The notes beneath the pieces were generated by a model, which was given only the letters and a program-made list of their open reading frames with translations, did no database searches and was not told where the DNA came from. Made by a program: the position numbers and the translations under genes. From UBA7332 sp051652645 (GTDB lineage Bacteria > Bacteroidota > Bacteroidia > Bacteroidales > UBA7332): a stretch of DNA of 51,726 bases. The stretch is taken from the NCBI GenBank assembly GCA_051652645.1, contig JBOFUP010000082.1, positions 1 to 51,726 on the forward strand, read 5' to 3'. Each line of letters opens with the position of its first letter. Position 1 is the first letter of the stretch. Below are positions 14,408 to 23,193 of the stretch, piece by piece.

Positions 14408-17368
14408 TTAAAAACGATATTGAGTACCTAGCATAAGTTTACCTACACCATTAAGCTTGTATGATGAGATAAAATTACGACCTGTTAGCTTATTCAAGAA
14501 TAGCATAACGCTTGGCTCTGCATAAATACCCCATTGCTTATTTATATTGTAAAGTCCCTGAACATTAACACTACCTGCCACTGCGACTCCCTTGCCGTTT
14601 GAGGCAGAGAGATGATCAAAGCCCATACCTATAATACCAATTACCTCAAACTTACGATCCTCATATGGTCCAGAAAGAAGGTTTGACATATTTAGCATAT
14701 AATCCAAGTGAAGTCCAACCATTTTCAGATCAAATTTTGAATACCTTGGACTTGATGTATCGTTAATATTAGAGTTGTAAACAGACAATCTAAGACCCGA
14801 GAGATTGTTGAACCATTTACCAAATGATAAAGCACTCTCAACAGTCAGCATTTCAGAAGAGATACCACTCTGAAGTCTCTCTGCATAAGCTCCTGCTCCT
14901 AAAGAAGCCGAAACAAATGTATTAGACATTATATCTCCATCTCTATATCGTTTAGTCTTGATTGCCATATTACCAGCCATTATACGATATGTAAGACCTG
15001 CTCTTGCTGTAAAGAGAAGATCCTTCTCTATTGAGTTTAGATACTCTAATTTACCCATTGGGTAGAATCCTAACTGAGGTTCAAGATATAATTCAATTGC
15101 ATCTGAGACACGGAATGAACCTTGTAGACCAGCTCTAACAGATGGAACGAAAGCATTAAATGAGCTAGTTTTATAGTTTGAAGCCTCGTCTTTAGTATAT
15201 GAAACACCCCATGCAGCGCCTGCATAAGCATTAAGATTGAACACTCTATCTCTACGGTAAGGGACAACAAGATTACTAAGACTTGTCATAAAATCAACCC
15301 CTACAGAGGCATACTCTGTATATCTATCATAACCAGCAGATTCTGGAATAAAGGCTCCCTCAGCTCCTATTCTAAATGCAGCAAGAGGCGTCAACCACTT
15401 ACCAAATCCTACGAAGACACTAGGTGCATACTTTTTGGAAGTAAAACCTCCATCTTGAATTAAACCGTTAAGTCCACCTGCTAGAGAGATAAAACCTCTT
15501 GCATGATTATCTGCGCTGGCTCCAAGTCTGTTTGTAGCCTTATCTACCATCTTAAACCTATATGCCAAACCAGCAGATACTGATGACATTAAATCTATTG
15601 GCAACATGCCTACATCACCGCGAGCCAACCCATTAGCTACATATGCTGTAACTTTAGGCTCTACAAAAATACCAAAAGCTGGATTTATGTTGAACATAGC
15701 CTGAAGCCCTGCTCCAATACCCAAATTTATCTTACTATCTCCTTCTTGAGGAGTAGTACCAGAATTGTAAAGGCCAGTTAGGCCAACAACACCATTTAAG
15801 TCAAATACTCTTTTAGGATTATATCCGTTCATAATGTTGGTTATACTAAAGATATAATCTATATCTCCAGAAACAAACTCTGTAGAATTATCCGTTTGAC
15901 CTAACTCTCCAATAAATCCAGCAGATAACTTAAGCCTAAGTGCCGAATATTGATTAAACCACTTTCCAGCCGCAAGAGATAACTGAGGTTTAATACCATC
16001 AAAGCCAAGTGTACGAAGATCCCCTGAAAGAATAGCATTCGCTCCTGCTCCAGCCTCAATAAACCACTTCTCCATGCTAGAGAAGGTTTGCTTACCATTC
16101 TTCAATCTATATTCTCTCTCACTCCTTCTATAAGTAACACCAGCCATAAGCTGAGCTAGTGCATCAAATCTACTGTGAGTAACTCCACCAGCCATAGAAC
16201 TAGGGTAGATATTTACTCTTGGTTCAATATAAAGGCTAAAATTATCATGAACTCTTAAGTTAGCCTGAACACCTAATCCTCCTCCTAACTGAAATTCCCG
16301 CTTGTTTATACCTTCTGTACTTGAAGTTGGATAATATCTTTGTGAAAGATTAGCATTTAAACCAAGAATAGCATATAGATTAAATATATCCGACCTTCTA
16401 TATCCTCCGAATAAAGAGTGAAGATTCAACATATAATCTGCTTGAACGGTAGATCGTTTTAGCTTTATTTCCTTATCATCTCCATCAGGAAATAATCCTG
16501 AGAAACCACTTGAGAAAGTTAGCCTAACACCAGATGATGGAGTCAACCAACTACCTAAAGCCACTGCTCCACTAGGTCCCAAAGGCCATCTTAGGTTAGC
16601 ATACTGACCATTAGATCTAAGAGTACACTCTACCCCTCCAGAAACTGAGAGAAATAAATTCTCACCAAATGGTGATGTTAAGAATGAAGATAATCCTTCT
16701 CTACTCTCCCTTGGAATCATATTATAAGTTAATCCCATCATAAGAGATGGGGACCAAAAACCTTTCATCCAAGTCCTTGCATCTGTAGGATAATATCCAT
16801 TAGTATACAAATTAAGTCTAGGTTCTAAAAAAAGATCCATCATTGAGTTAAGACGAATGTCTGCTCTCAAACCAGCCCCCAAGCCCAAACTTATATTTGA
16901 CTCATCCTCATACATATTATAATGTACACCCAATCCAGTCACAAACTGAACTTCAAATGGCCTACTAGGATTATACCCCCAAATATGTGATGATAGATTA
17001 AAAAGATAATCTCCGACCACCCCCATATGGAATGGCATAGAATTATTTCCGTAACGCTGGTTTATTGAAGTCTCTAAGCCTAGACGAACACCTTGAGTCT
17101 CAGTAAACCACTTACCAAATTGAAGCTGAAACTTCAGACCTGGAGTAGCTAAAAGAGATGTTGACCCAGCAAGTACAGCTTCACTCCCAATAGCTGCAGA
17201 CATAAAAGTATTATCAGAAAATCGCTCAGAATCCAATTTAAGAGCTCTTGCTCTTTTTTGCAATTGATATTCCAATGCGTTAAATGACACACTATTTTGT
17301 GCTGTAATACCCATAGATAGGCAGAGTGCAGCAAACGCTAATATTTTTTTGTGGTATATTATGGACAT
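14408..17368 (-). CDS. Outer membrane protein with five tandem beta-barrel-like units
   Basis: The 986-residue precursor has a signal peptide (cut near GITAQ, residue 24) followed by five related units of about 190 residues, at roughly 52-225, 235-420, 430-610, 622-805 and 812-986. Each unit has three landmarks in order: a GKW box (FGKWFTETQGVRL at 84, LGSWLTPSSGVRL at 271, AGKWFNQYSALRL at 467, FGKWLTPLAAFRI at 655, FGKWFNNLSGLRL at 849); a DY-N-Y/F box (120, 311, 504, 692, 889) with GYNPSRPFEV or GYNPKRVFDL; and an EP box (LEPR 181, IEPR 381, VEPK 569, LEPQ 762, AEPS 950). Each unit resembles the N-terminal barrel of the OmpA protein at 5764. The last unit ends in GTQYRF with the terminal Phe usual for barrels. 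No OmpA peptidoglycan domain is present. The function is unknown. It is in an operon with DUF3575 and CarboxypepD_reg proteins upstream and a CDF transporter downstream. Confidence 0.85.
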   Translation of the reverse strand: MSIIYHKKILAFAALCLSMGITAQNSVSFNALEYQLQKRARALKLDSERFSDNTFMSAAIGSEAVLAGSTSLLATPGLKFQLQFGKWFTETQGVRLGLETSINQRYGNNSMPFHMGVVGDYLFNLSSHIWGYNPSRPFEVQFVTGLGVHYNMYEDESNISLGLGAGLRADIRLNSMMDLFLEPRLNLYTNGYYPTDARTWMKGFWSPSLMMGLTYNMIPRESREGLSSFLTSPFGENLFLSVSGGVECTLRSNGQYANLRWPLGPSGAVALGSWLTPSSGVRLTFSSGFSGLFPDGDDKEIKLKRSTVQADYMLNLHSLFGGYRRSDIFNLYAILGLNANLSQRYYPTSSTEGINKREFQLGGGLGVQANLRVHDNFSLYIEPRVNIYPSSMAGGVTHSRFDALAQLMAGVTYRRSEREYRLKNGKQTFSSMEKWFIEAGAGANAILSGDLRTLGFDGIKPQLSLAAGKWFNQYSALRLKLSAGFIGELGQTDNSTEFVSGDIDYIFSITNIMNGYNPKRVFDLNGVVGLTGLYNSGTTPQEGDSKINLGIGAGLQAMFNINPAFGIFVEPKVTAYVANGLARGDVGMLPIDLMSSVSAGLAYRFKMVDKATNRLGASADNHARGFISLAGGLNGLIQDGGFTSKKYAPSVFVGFGKWLTPLAAFRIGAEGAFIPESAGYDRYTEYASVGVDFMTSLSNLVVPYRRDRVFNLNAYAGAAWGVSYTKDEASNYKTSSFNAFVPSVRAGLQGSFRVSDAIELYLEPQLGFYPMGKLEYLNSIEKDLLFTARAGLTYRIMAGNMAIKTKRYRDGDIMSNTFVSASLGAGAYAERLQSGISSEMLTVESALSFGKWFNNLSGLRLSVYNSNINDTSSPRYSKFDLKMVGLHLDYMLNMSNLLSGPYEDRKFEVIGIIGMGFDHLSASNGKGVAVAGSVNVQGLYNINKQWGIYAEPSVMLFLNKLTGRNFISSYKLNGVGKLMLGTQYRF

Positions 17369-17396
17369 AATACAAATTAAGTAATTATAGTTTAGA

Positions 17397-17460
17397 CAAC
17401 TAAATACAAAATAGATTTAGTTGTATTGGAGATGAGTACATGGTATAAATACCAAGTACT
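17397..17460 (-). promoter_or_regulatory. Two intercistronic hairpins before the five-barrel gene
   Basis: CAACTAAAT/ATTTAGTTG (17397-17423) and a 12-bp stem AGTACATGGTAT/ATACCAAGTACT with one mismatch (17435-17460) fill most of the 94-nt gap between two genes of the operon. Neither has a T run on the minus strand, so RNA stability or partial attenuation is more likely than full termination. Confidence 0.45.
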
Positions 17461-17462
17461 AT

Positions 17463-19469
17463 TTACTGTAGAAGATCCAGCACATCACCATCAACCTTAG
17501 CAACTTCTTGCAAATCAGGATCAAGTGCAAAAGCATTCTCTATATGTAAAATAGCCTCCATAACCTTATCTAGACGGTTTGCTGCTACAGCCTTCACATA
17601 CTCATGAACAGCAACATCTGAAGATAATAGTCTAGCTTTCTCCCATGCTTGCTCATTTTGTTTAAGTGCTAGAAGTAATAGAACTTCATTAAGGCCACCT
17701 TTAGACATTATATAACTAGCTCCACTAACATAATCACCATTAAGCACTGATATAATTGTACGTATATGCTCTACTTCTGCAGTATTAGGAATCAACTGCA
17801 TAATTGAGTCTGCTTTTGCATAAAGATTATTCTCTAGACAAATTATTGATTGGTTAATCAACAACTCTTTTGGTGCTGTTGCTGACACATATGGTTCAAG
17901 AAGTTCCGGTCTTGATCTATCTTGTTTAATATCTAATACAGCTAATCTATTTGCCGCTAAAAGGAATCTAGGGAATAACACCAAAGACTGCTCATAGAGA
18001 TTTCTAAGCACTGCCGTGTCTTGATTCATCTCAAACATTCGATAATATTCATATCGTGTTAGCTTCTTCGGATCAACCTTATATAGATCTACAATCTCAT
18101 TATCCTTAAGGATACGGAATACTGAGTATTCAAATTGATATTCAACTCGTCTCATCTTAGAGAGATATTGAGGCAGAGTTGATTTATAAAAGCTCAATGA
18201 TCTTATCCTGTTACTCTGATGATCTATACTATTAGGGAACTTAGAAATTATAGCTCTTATATCACTTGCTTCCTTAAAGAGACTATCTTGCTCCATTAAT
18301 TTAGCACAAACTTCCCAACTATCTACGATTGCATCCGTTTTAATCTTCATAAACTCTCTTGTCTTAGAGTCTAGATTAGAAAGTATCTCTGCCACAGCAG
18401 ACTGCATCCTTCTCTTTGCAAGTTGTAAGTTATTGTTATAAATACCTTCAGGCGATGCTATACCCTTAATATCAAAAGCTTGAAGAGTCATATCAGGATC
18501 AACCTCTATCTCCTTTAATCTACTTCGTAGGTTAGCAATCTCAGAAGCATTCTTCGCATCACGAAGATCAATCTTTGATTCACCTACAGCAAAATTAAGT
18601 TCCACCTCTCCCTTATCATCCATCAACTGCAGTGCTGGTTGGGGTATATACTGAGGATCTGTAATATCCACTGAGTTTAGAGAGTATTCAAAAAATCTCA
18701 AGGGATTAACTGTCCCTCTAGCAATTACGAAACTATCTCTATAAAAGACCTTTCTATAGTTTTCTAATCCCATTACTACATCGGCTCTAAAATCATGCTT
18801 TGGATTTTCTACATAAATAGAGTCGTGGTATGGCATAAGGTCACTACTTCCCCTATTCTCTTGCACAGAGACAAACTTGTTCAATGGGTCAATCTCAGGA
18901 TTGAACGTATGCATTCTCTCTTGAGTTATTGAATACTTAGAACCATCATATACAAATGGGCGAAGATTCATTCTCTTCTTTGTAGTAATATTATAAATGA
19001 ATGGTTGGATCACTAAACGCGTATTACTCTCAAATAGGGTATTTGGAATTTTAAATCTAGTCCTTAAGTGGAAATAGTTACCCTTAACCTCTATATCCGT
19101 AGGTTCGGGTAGAATCTTTTTTAGTTGCTGGGATACAATTTCAACCTCTTTTATCTGTATTGCCTGAGTTACCATGACAACATTAATAATCTGTCTTCCT
19201 CTAACTTTCTCTCTCTTATCCTCACAACCTATACTCTCAAACAATAGCACATCGTCTCGATCTACTAAAACTGAGTACTTACCATCATCATCAGTGGCAC
19301 CTATAATAATCTTTTCACCCGAATCTCTAATTGTTGCACCAGCTAATGCTCTACCCTTATCATCTTTAACATTACCTTGAACACGAATCTTCTGGGCAGT
19401 TAACGAAATCGTTGAGAATAAAACTAGTATCAATAATAAGCAACGTTGGGAGATAAATGTTTTTATCAT
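17463..19469 (-). CDS. CarboxypepD_reg/OmpA-like/TPR envelope protein
   Basis: The 668-residue precursor has a signal peptide (ends near LTAQ, residue 26). A carboxypeptidase-regulatory-like beta domain follows (28-100: VQGNVKDDKGRALAGATI, GKYSVLVD). The middle domain (about 120-285) I do not recognise. An OmpA-like stretch follows (LNFAVGESKIDL near 291, GIASPEGIYNNNLQLAKRR at 336-354). The C-terminus (450-668) is a helical repeat region like TPR. Proteins with this ASPEG OmpA-like part beside a DUF3575 gene are known to me from Bacteroidales fimbrial or surface loci (DUF3868-type); the link is inferred. It starts 16 bp after the DUF3575 gene and is followed by the five-barrel gene, so all three probably build one outer-membrane structure. 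Confidence 0.65.
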   Translation of the reverse strand: MIKTFISQRCLLLILVLFSTISLTAQKIRVQGNVKDDKGRALAGATIRDSGEKIIIGATDDDGKYSVLVDRDDVLLFESIGCEDKREKVRGRQIINVVMVTQAIQIKEVEIVSQQLKKILPEPTDIEVKGNYFHLRTRFKIPNTLFESNTRLVIQPFIYNITTKKRMNLRPFVYDGSKYSITQERMHTFNPEIDPLNKFVSVQENRGSSDLMPYHDSIYVENPKHDFRADVVMGLENYRKVFYRDSFVIARGTVNPLRFFEYSLNSVDITDPQYIPQPALQLMDDKGEVELNFAVGESKIDLRDAKNASEIANLRSRLKEIEVDPDMTLQAFDIKGIASPEGIYNNNLQLAKRRMQSAVAEILSNLDSKTREFMKIKTDAIVDSWEVCAKLMEQDSLFKEASDIRAIISKFPNSIDHQSNRIRSLSFYKSTLPQYLSKMRRVEYQFEYSVFRILKDNEIVDLYKVDPKKLTRYEYYRMFEMNQDTAVLRNLYEQSLVLFPRFLLAANRLAVLDIKQDRSRPELLEPYVSATAPKELLINQSIICLENNLYAKADSIMQLIPNTAEVEHIRTIISVLNGDYVSGASYIMSKGGLNEVLLLLALKQNEQAWEKARLLSSDVAVHEYVKAVAANRLDKVMEAILHIENAFALDPDLQEVAKVDGDVLDLLQ

Positions 19470-19485
19470 AATATAAAGATCTAAC

Positions 19486-20076
19486 TTAATTAATTATATA
19501 GATAAATGAGACACCTAAATCTATAGGAGCAATACTCCATTTACGGCACATCTCACTCTCTGGTGGACGACTACTATTTTCCAAAGCATCATAGCTAAAC
19601 TGTCTAGAATATATAACACCAACTCCAGCAGAGAGCTCTAAGTTCCATCTTCTGCTTAGAACAAAGTTATAACCATAAGAGAAACCTCCACCAAGAACAT
19701 CACCATGAAGAACATCTTTTGACACAAGCACCCCTGACTCTCTCTGTTTACGATGAAAACTGTTTACACCATATAAACCAGTAATGCCAACAAAGTGCTC
19801 GGATAGAGGCCTACCAAACCAATATTTCACCTTTGGCTGGAACTCAACAAAGTTAGCCTTATAATCTTTAATAGTAAAGGGATTAAATGCCATTGACACA
19901 TCGATTGAATACTTGTCACTTACAACTAACTCTGCCCCAAAGTTTGGTGATAGTGTAGCCCAAAGTAGTGCATTAGACTTAACTGCAAATCGTTGTGCAA
20001 AAACAGACGAAAATAAGGTACTCACAACAACAAATAGCAAGAGAAGACCAAGTCTACGATTAATTGATTTACTCAT
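19486..20076 (-). CDS. DUF3575-type outer membrane beta-barrel protein
   Basis: A 196-residue precursor with signal peptide MSKSINRRLGLLLLFVV...VFAQ (cut near residue 28). The mature part matches the DUF3575 pattern as I know it: KSNALLWATLSPNFGAELVV at the first strands, KYSIDVSMAFNPF, FQPKVKYWFGRP, HFVGITGLYG, GGGFSYGYNFVLSRRWNLELSAGVG, and a final strand ending in YIIN. It should be a small barrel of eight to ten strands. It is the first gene of the operon, behind a strong promoter at 20185-20214. In other Bacteroidales it neighbours fimbrial genes, but no fimbrillin is found here. Confidence 0.75.
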   Translation of the reverse strand: MSKSINRRLGLLLLFVVVSTLFSSVFAQRFAVKSNALLWATLSPNFGAELVVSDKYSIDVSMAFNPFTIKDYKANFVEFQPKVKYWFGRPLSEHFVGITGLYGVNSFHRKQRESGVLVSKDVLHGDVLGGGFSYGYNFVLSRRWNLELSAGVGVIYSRQFSYDALENSSRPPESEMCRKWSIAPIDLGVSFIYIIN

Positions 20077-20184
20077 GAATATAACTTTCTATAATATTAC
20101 ATTTGAACATATACATATAATAACCTAAACTATTAATGCATAACAAAGAGTATTTATAAAATACTAACCGATAAACACTCGTGG

Positions 20185-20214
20185 CAAAGGTATAAAAAAT
20201 CTTACACATCCAAA
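20185..20214 (-). promoter_or_regulatory. Promoter of the DUF3575/five-barrel/CDF operon
   Basis: On the minus strand TTTG (20211-20214), 18 bp, then TACCTTTG (20185-20192), a full match to the Bacteroidota TTTG/TAnnTTTG promoter. The expected leader is about 100 nt. Confidence 0.7.
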
Positions 20215-20248
20215 ATTTTAACAACTTATCTGTGTGTAAAAAAGTAAG

Positions 20249-21010
20249 TTACTCACGGTTTTCCACTAACAACAACTCCGCTTTTGCCAAATCTTCTGGA
20301 GTATCTATCCCAATAGTTTCACAATAAGTGATCGCCACCTTTATTTTATAGCCATTCTCAATCCACCTCAACTGTTCCAAAGATTCAGCTATCTCTAAAG
20401 ATGATTGTGCAAGGTTTGTTATTTCACCTAATACTTTGGAGCTATAAGCATACAAACCTACATGTTTATAGTAAGTATGATTCTCACTCCACACCTTCCA
20501 ATCAAATCCTCTTTGATAAGGAATAACTGATCTACTAAAATATATTGCCTCACTGTTTTTATTAAGAATTACCTTAGGTGTATTTGGGTTAAATATAAGC
20601 TCAAAATCACAACCTCTATCAAATGGCTTTACTAGAGTTGCTAGTTCTGTTTCTTGTTCACTATTATCAAAACAGCTCTTAAGCAGCTCTATTTGCTCAA
20701 CTTGAATAAAAGGCTCATCACCTTGAATATTAACTACTACATCAAACTCCTTTCCTATTGTATTATAAGCCTCCCAACATCTATCTGTACCACTCTTATG
20801 ATCCTGTGATGTCATTACCACATTACCACCAAAAGCAACAACATGATCAAAAATCCTTTGGTCATCAGTTGCCACAACAGTGTAATCAAGAATACCATCC
20901 ACCTGATCATACACCCTCTTTATCATACTAACACCAGCAATTTCAACCAAAGGTTTACCCGGAAATCTTGTTGATGCAAACCTTGCTGGTATTATACCTA
21001 AAAATTTCAT
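20249..21010 (-). CDS. kdsB: 3-deoxy-manno-octulosonate cytidylyltransferase (CMP-Kdo synthetase)
   Basis: KdsB joins CTP and Kdo to CMP-Kdo, the substrate of WaaA, in the cytoplasm. The 253-residue protein has the nucleotide-binding N-terminus IIPARFASTRFPGKPL (6-21), VATDDQRI (metal Asp), MTSQDHKSGTDRCWEA and NIQGDEPFI, all typical of the family. The later YFSRSVIPYQR and YKHVGLYAY also match. Length is normal. It ends a four-gene run after NfeD, 11 bp downstream of it. Confidence 0.97.
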   Translation of the reverse strand: MKFLGIIPARFASTRFPGKPLVEIAGVSMIKRVYDQVDGILDYTVVATDDQRIFDHVVAFGGNVVMTSQDHKSGTDRCWEAYNTIGKEFDVVVNIQGDEPFIQVEQIELLKSCFDNSEQETELATLVKPFDRGCDFELIFNPNTPKVILNKNSEAIYFSRSVIPYQRGFDWKVWSENHTYYKHVGLYAYSSKVLGEITNLAQSSLEIAESLEQLRWIENGYKIKVAITYCETIGIDTPEDLAKAELLLVENRE

Positions 21011-21021
21011 AATATATTAAT

Positions 21022-22422
21022 TTAAATCTTTTTATCCTCAACAACATAAAGTTGCGAATTCTCAAATCTCACCACTCTCACTTTCTTCCCTGATTCTATA
21101 AACCCATAAATTGCAACAGATTCAAATAAATTTCCATCGATAATAATCTTGCCAGATGGCCTTAAGGCCGATTGTACAACACCACTCTTTCCAACTAAAT
21201 TAACAAGTTCAAGATCAACAGCAATATAACCTCTTGATACCTGCTGACTATTTTCAAGTGCTATTCTCTTAAATGGGCCACTTAAACCTATACGAGAAGC
21301 CAGGAATATAGCACCAAAACCACCTATTAAGAAAGCAAAAAGCACAATTAAAAGAGCTCTTATATAATCCACATCAGAAACTAACTCAAAATCAAACACA
21401 TCATTAGAGAGAAGAGCAAGAATAAGAGATACAACTATTAGTAGTATACCCATCACACCAGCTATCCCAAAACCTGGTATTACAAACAACTCCAAAAAAA
21501 GAAGAATGATCCCCAATAAAAAAAGAACTATCTCCCAATTTGCAGCTAAACCATCTATATACAAAGGGGAGAAATACAAAATTGAAGATAAGACAGAGAC
21601 AATCAATGCAAAACCAATACCAGGTGTTTGGAGCTCAAAATAAAGACCTCCAATTATGAACATAATAAGTATTGCTTGAAACATAGGGTTCATAAGAAAG
21701 CCCTTTATCTTGTCATACAAAGATGGCTTATAATAAAACACCTCGTAAGAAGCAACTAACAATCTATCCTCTATTATCCTATTTATAGACTCGACTTTAG
21801 CCTCACAATAATTCAATTCAATTGCCTCATCAACGGTTAAGGAGAGCACTCTTGTAGAGTCATCATTACTAGGGGCTACTATTGATGCATCAACCATAGC
21901 CTCAGCTATTAATGGATCCCTCCTCCATACCAAAGAGTCCATTCCATTAATCTTACGAAACACTTTCCCTTGAGATTCGGCGGTGGACCTAATAGTGGAC
22001 CTCATATAAGATTGATACTTATCCGGTAAGACCTTACCACTATTATCCACTACAGTGGCTGCCCCAATACTACCACCAGAGCGCATATATATACTATCAC
22101 AAGCAATAGCTATCAATGCTCCAGCTGAAGCTGCATTGTTATCAATAAAACAATATACCGGCTTCTTACTATTCAACACTCTTGTCCGTATGGAGTCTGC
22201 AAACTCAACAGACCCCCCATATGTATTCATATGAATAAAGATAGCATCAACATCCATAGCGTCAGCCTCTCTTATTCCATTATCTACGTACAGCCAAGTT
22301 GTACTACCTATTTCCCTCTTAAGATCAATAACATAATATCTCCCTGACGATGAGAGAGCCTCCACTGAGGTGATTGATATTAGTAAAGCAATAATTGATA
22401 AAACAATACTTTTCATAATCAT
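21022..22422 (-). CDS. NfeD-family membrane serine protease (long form)
   Basis: The 466-residue protein has an N-terminal signal or anchor, a ClpP-class protease domain, four to five membrane helices (about 240-375) and a C-terminal OB-fold (GKSGVVQSALRPSGKIIIDG near 410). In the known archaeal 1510-N relatives a Ser/Lys dyad cuts stomatin; here Ser99 in AASAGALIA and Lys135 in LPDKYQSYMR fit it, after a G-G-S (YGGSV) at 69. The usual partner stomatin/slipin is not in the window. Two in-frame ATGs lie at 22422 and 22416; the second gives MKSIVLSIIALLISITSV, a better signal peptide. It lies 4 bp downstream of the metallohydrolase gene, in one operon. Confidence 0.88.
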   Translation of the reverse strand: MIMKSIVLSIIALLISITSVEALSSSGRYYVIDLKREIGSTTWLYVDNGIREADAMDVDAIFIHMNTYGGSVEFADSIRTRVLNSKKPVYCFIDNNAASAGALIAIACDSIYMRSGGSIGAATVVDNSGKVLPDKYQSYMRSTIRSTAESQGKVFRKINGMDSLVWRRDPLIAEAMVDASIVAPSNDDSTRVLSLTVDEAIELNYCEAKVESINRIIEDRLLVASYEVFYYKPSLYDKIKGFLMNPMFQAILIMFIIGGLYFELQTPGIGFALIVSVLSSILYFSPLYIDGLAANWEIVLFLLGIILLFLELFVIPGFGIAGVMGILLIVVSLILALLSNDVFDFELVSDVDYIRALLIVLFAFLIGGFGAIFLASRIGLSGPFKRIALENSQQVSRGYIAVDLELVNLVGKSGVVQSALRPSGKIIIDGNLFESVAIYGFIESGKKVRVVRFENSQLYVVEDKKI

Positions 22423-22426
22423 TTGA

Positions 22427-23185
22427 TTAAACTGTAAATGTCAACCCATCATATGCCACAAAAACCCCACTAGGAAGAGTAGGTTCAATCTCTGTATGAA
22501 GGCCAAACTGGTGATTCATATGAATTAAATAACTCTTTGAAGGAGATATACGCTTTATAATATCTAAAGCTTGAGAGACAGATATATGAGATATATGATC
22601 GCTATGTCTCAATGCCTCAATTATCAATACCTCAACACCATCAATCTTGGACAACTCATCATCACTAATCTGGGTAAAATCTGTAAGATAAGCTAGATTA
22701 CCTATCCTAAAACCAACCACAGGTAACTTATGATGGTACATTCTTATTGGCAATATCTCTATACCGTCAATATTGAATGACTGCGATACATCAATAGATT
22801 CAAAGATAATATTAGAGGCATAACCTTTTATAGTTATTGAGAAAACATAATGTAGTCGTTGTCTCAACTGATCTTGAACATAAGGCTCACACCAAATAGG
22901 CATAGCTCTATTAGCTGTAATAGGCCTTAATTCCTCCAAACCACCAATATGATCAAAATGGTTGTGCGTCAAAAGAACAGCATCAACACGATTCAAACCA
23001 ACAGACAAACACTGTTGTCTAAAATCAGGACCACAATCTATAACAAAGCTTTTACCACTGCACTCCAACAATAGCGAGCAACGAGTTCGCTTATCCCTTG
23101 AATCGTCAGAGAGGCAGACCTTACATTCACAACCAATCTCTGGCACCCCAGAAGAGGTTCCAGTGCCTAGAAATGTAACCTTCAT
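22427..23185 (-). CDS. Metallo-beta-lactamase-fold hydrolase (PhnP-like)
   Basis: The 252-residue soluble protein starts MKVTFLGTGTSSGVPEIGC and carries CECKVC (20-25), which fits the Cys-bearing loop of PhnP-type phosphodiesterases. The zinc motif THNHFDHIGG lies at 73-82. Later His/Asp ligands are YLTDFTQI (near 168), ALRHSDHIS and LIHMNHQFG. PhnP relatives cut cyclic phosphodiesters, but this Bacteroidota branch is only known as a general MBL-fold enzyme, so the substrate is open. It lies between apbE (8 bp) and nfeD (4 bp) in a tight operon. Confidence 0.85.
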   Translation of the reverse strand: MKVTFLGTGTSSGVPEIGCECKVCLSDDSRDKRTRCSLLLECSGKSFVIDCGPDFRQQCLSVGLNRVDAVLLTHNHFDHIGGLEELRPITANRAMPIWCEPYVQDQLRQRLHYVFSITIKGYASNIIFESIDVSQSFNIDGIEILPIRMYHHKLPVVGFRIGNLAYLTDFTQISDDELSKIDGVEVLIIEALRHSDHISHISVSQALDIIKRISPSKSYLIHMNHQFGLHTEIEPTLPSGVFVAYDGLTFTV

Positions 23186-23193
23186 ATGTCCTC

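Noticed and set aside
14408..17368. Open frames on other phases within the five-barrel gene (for example 15070-15270, 15901-16098)
   Set aside because: They lie inside a long, clearly coding minus-strand gene and have no motifs of their own.
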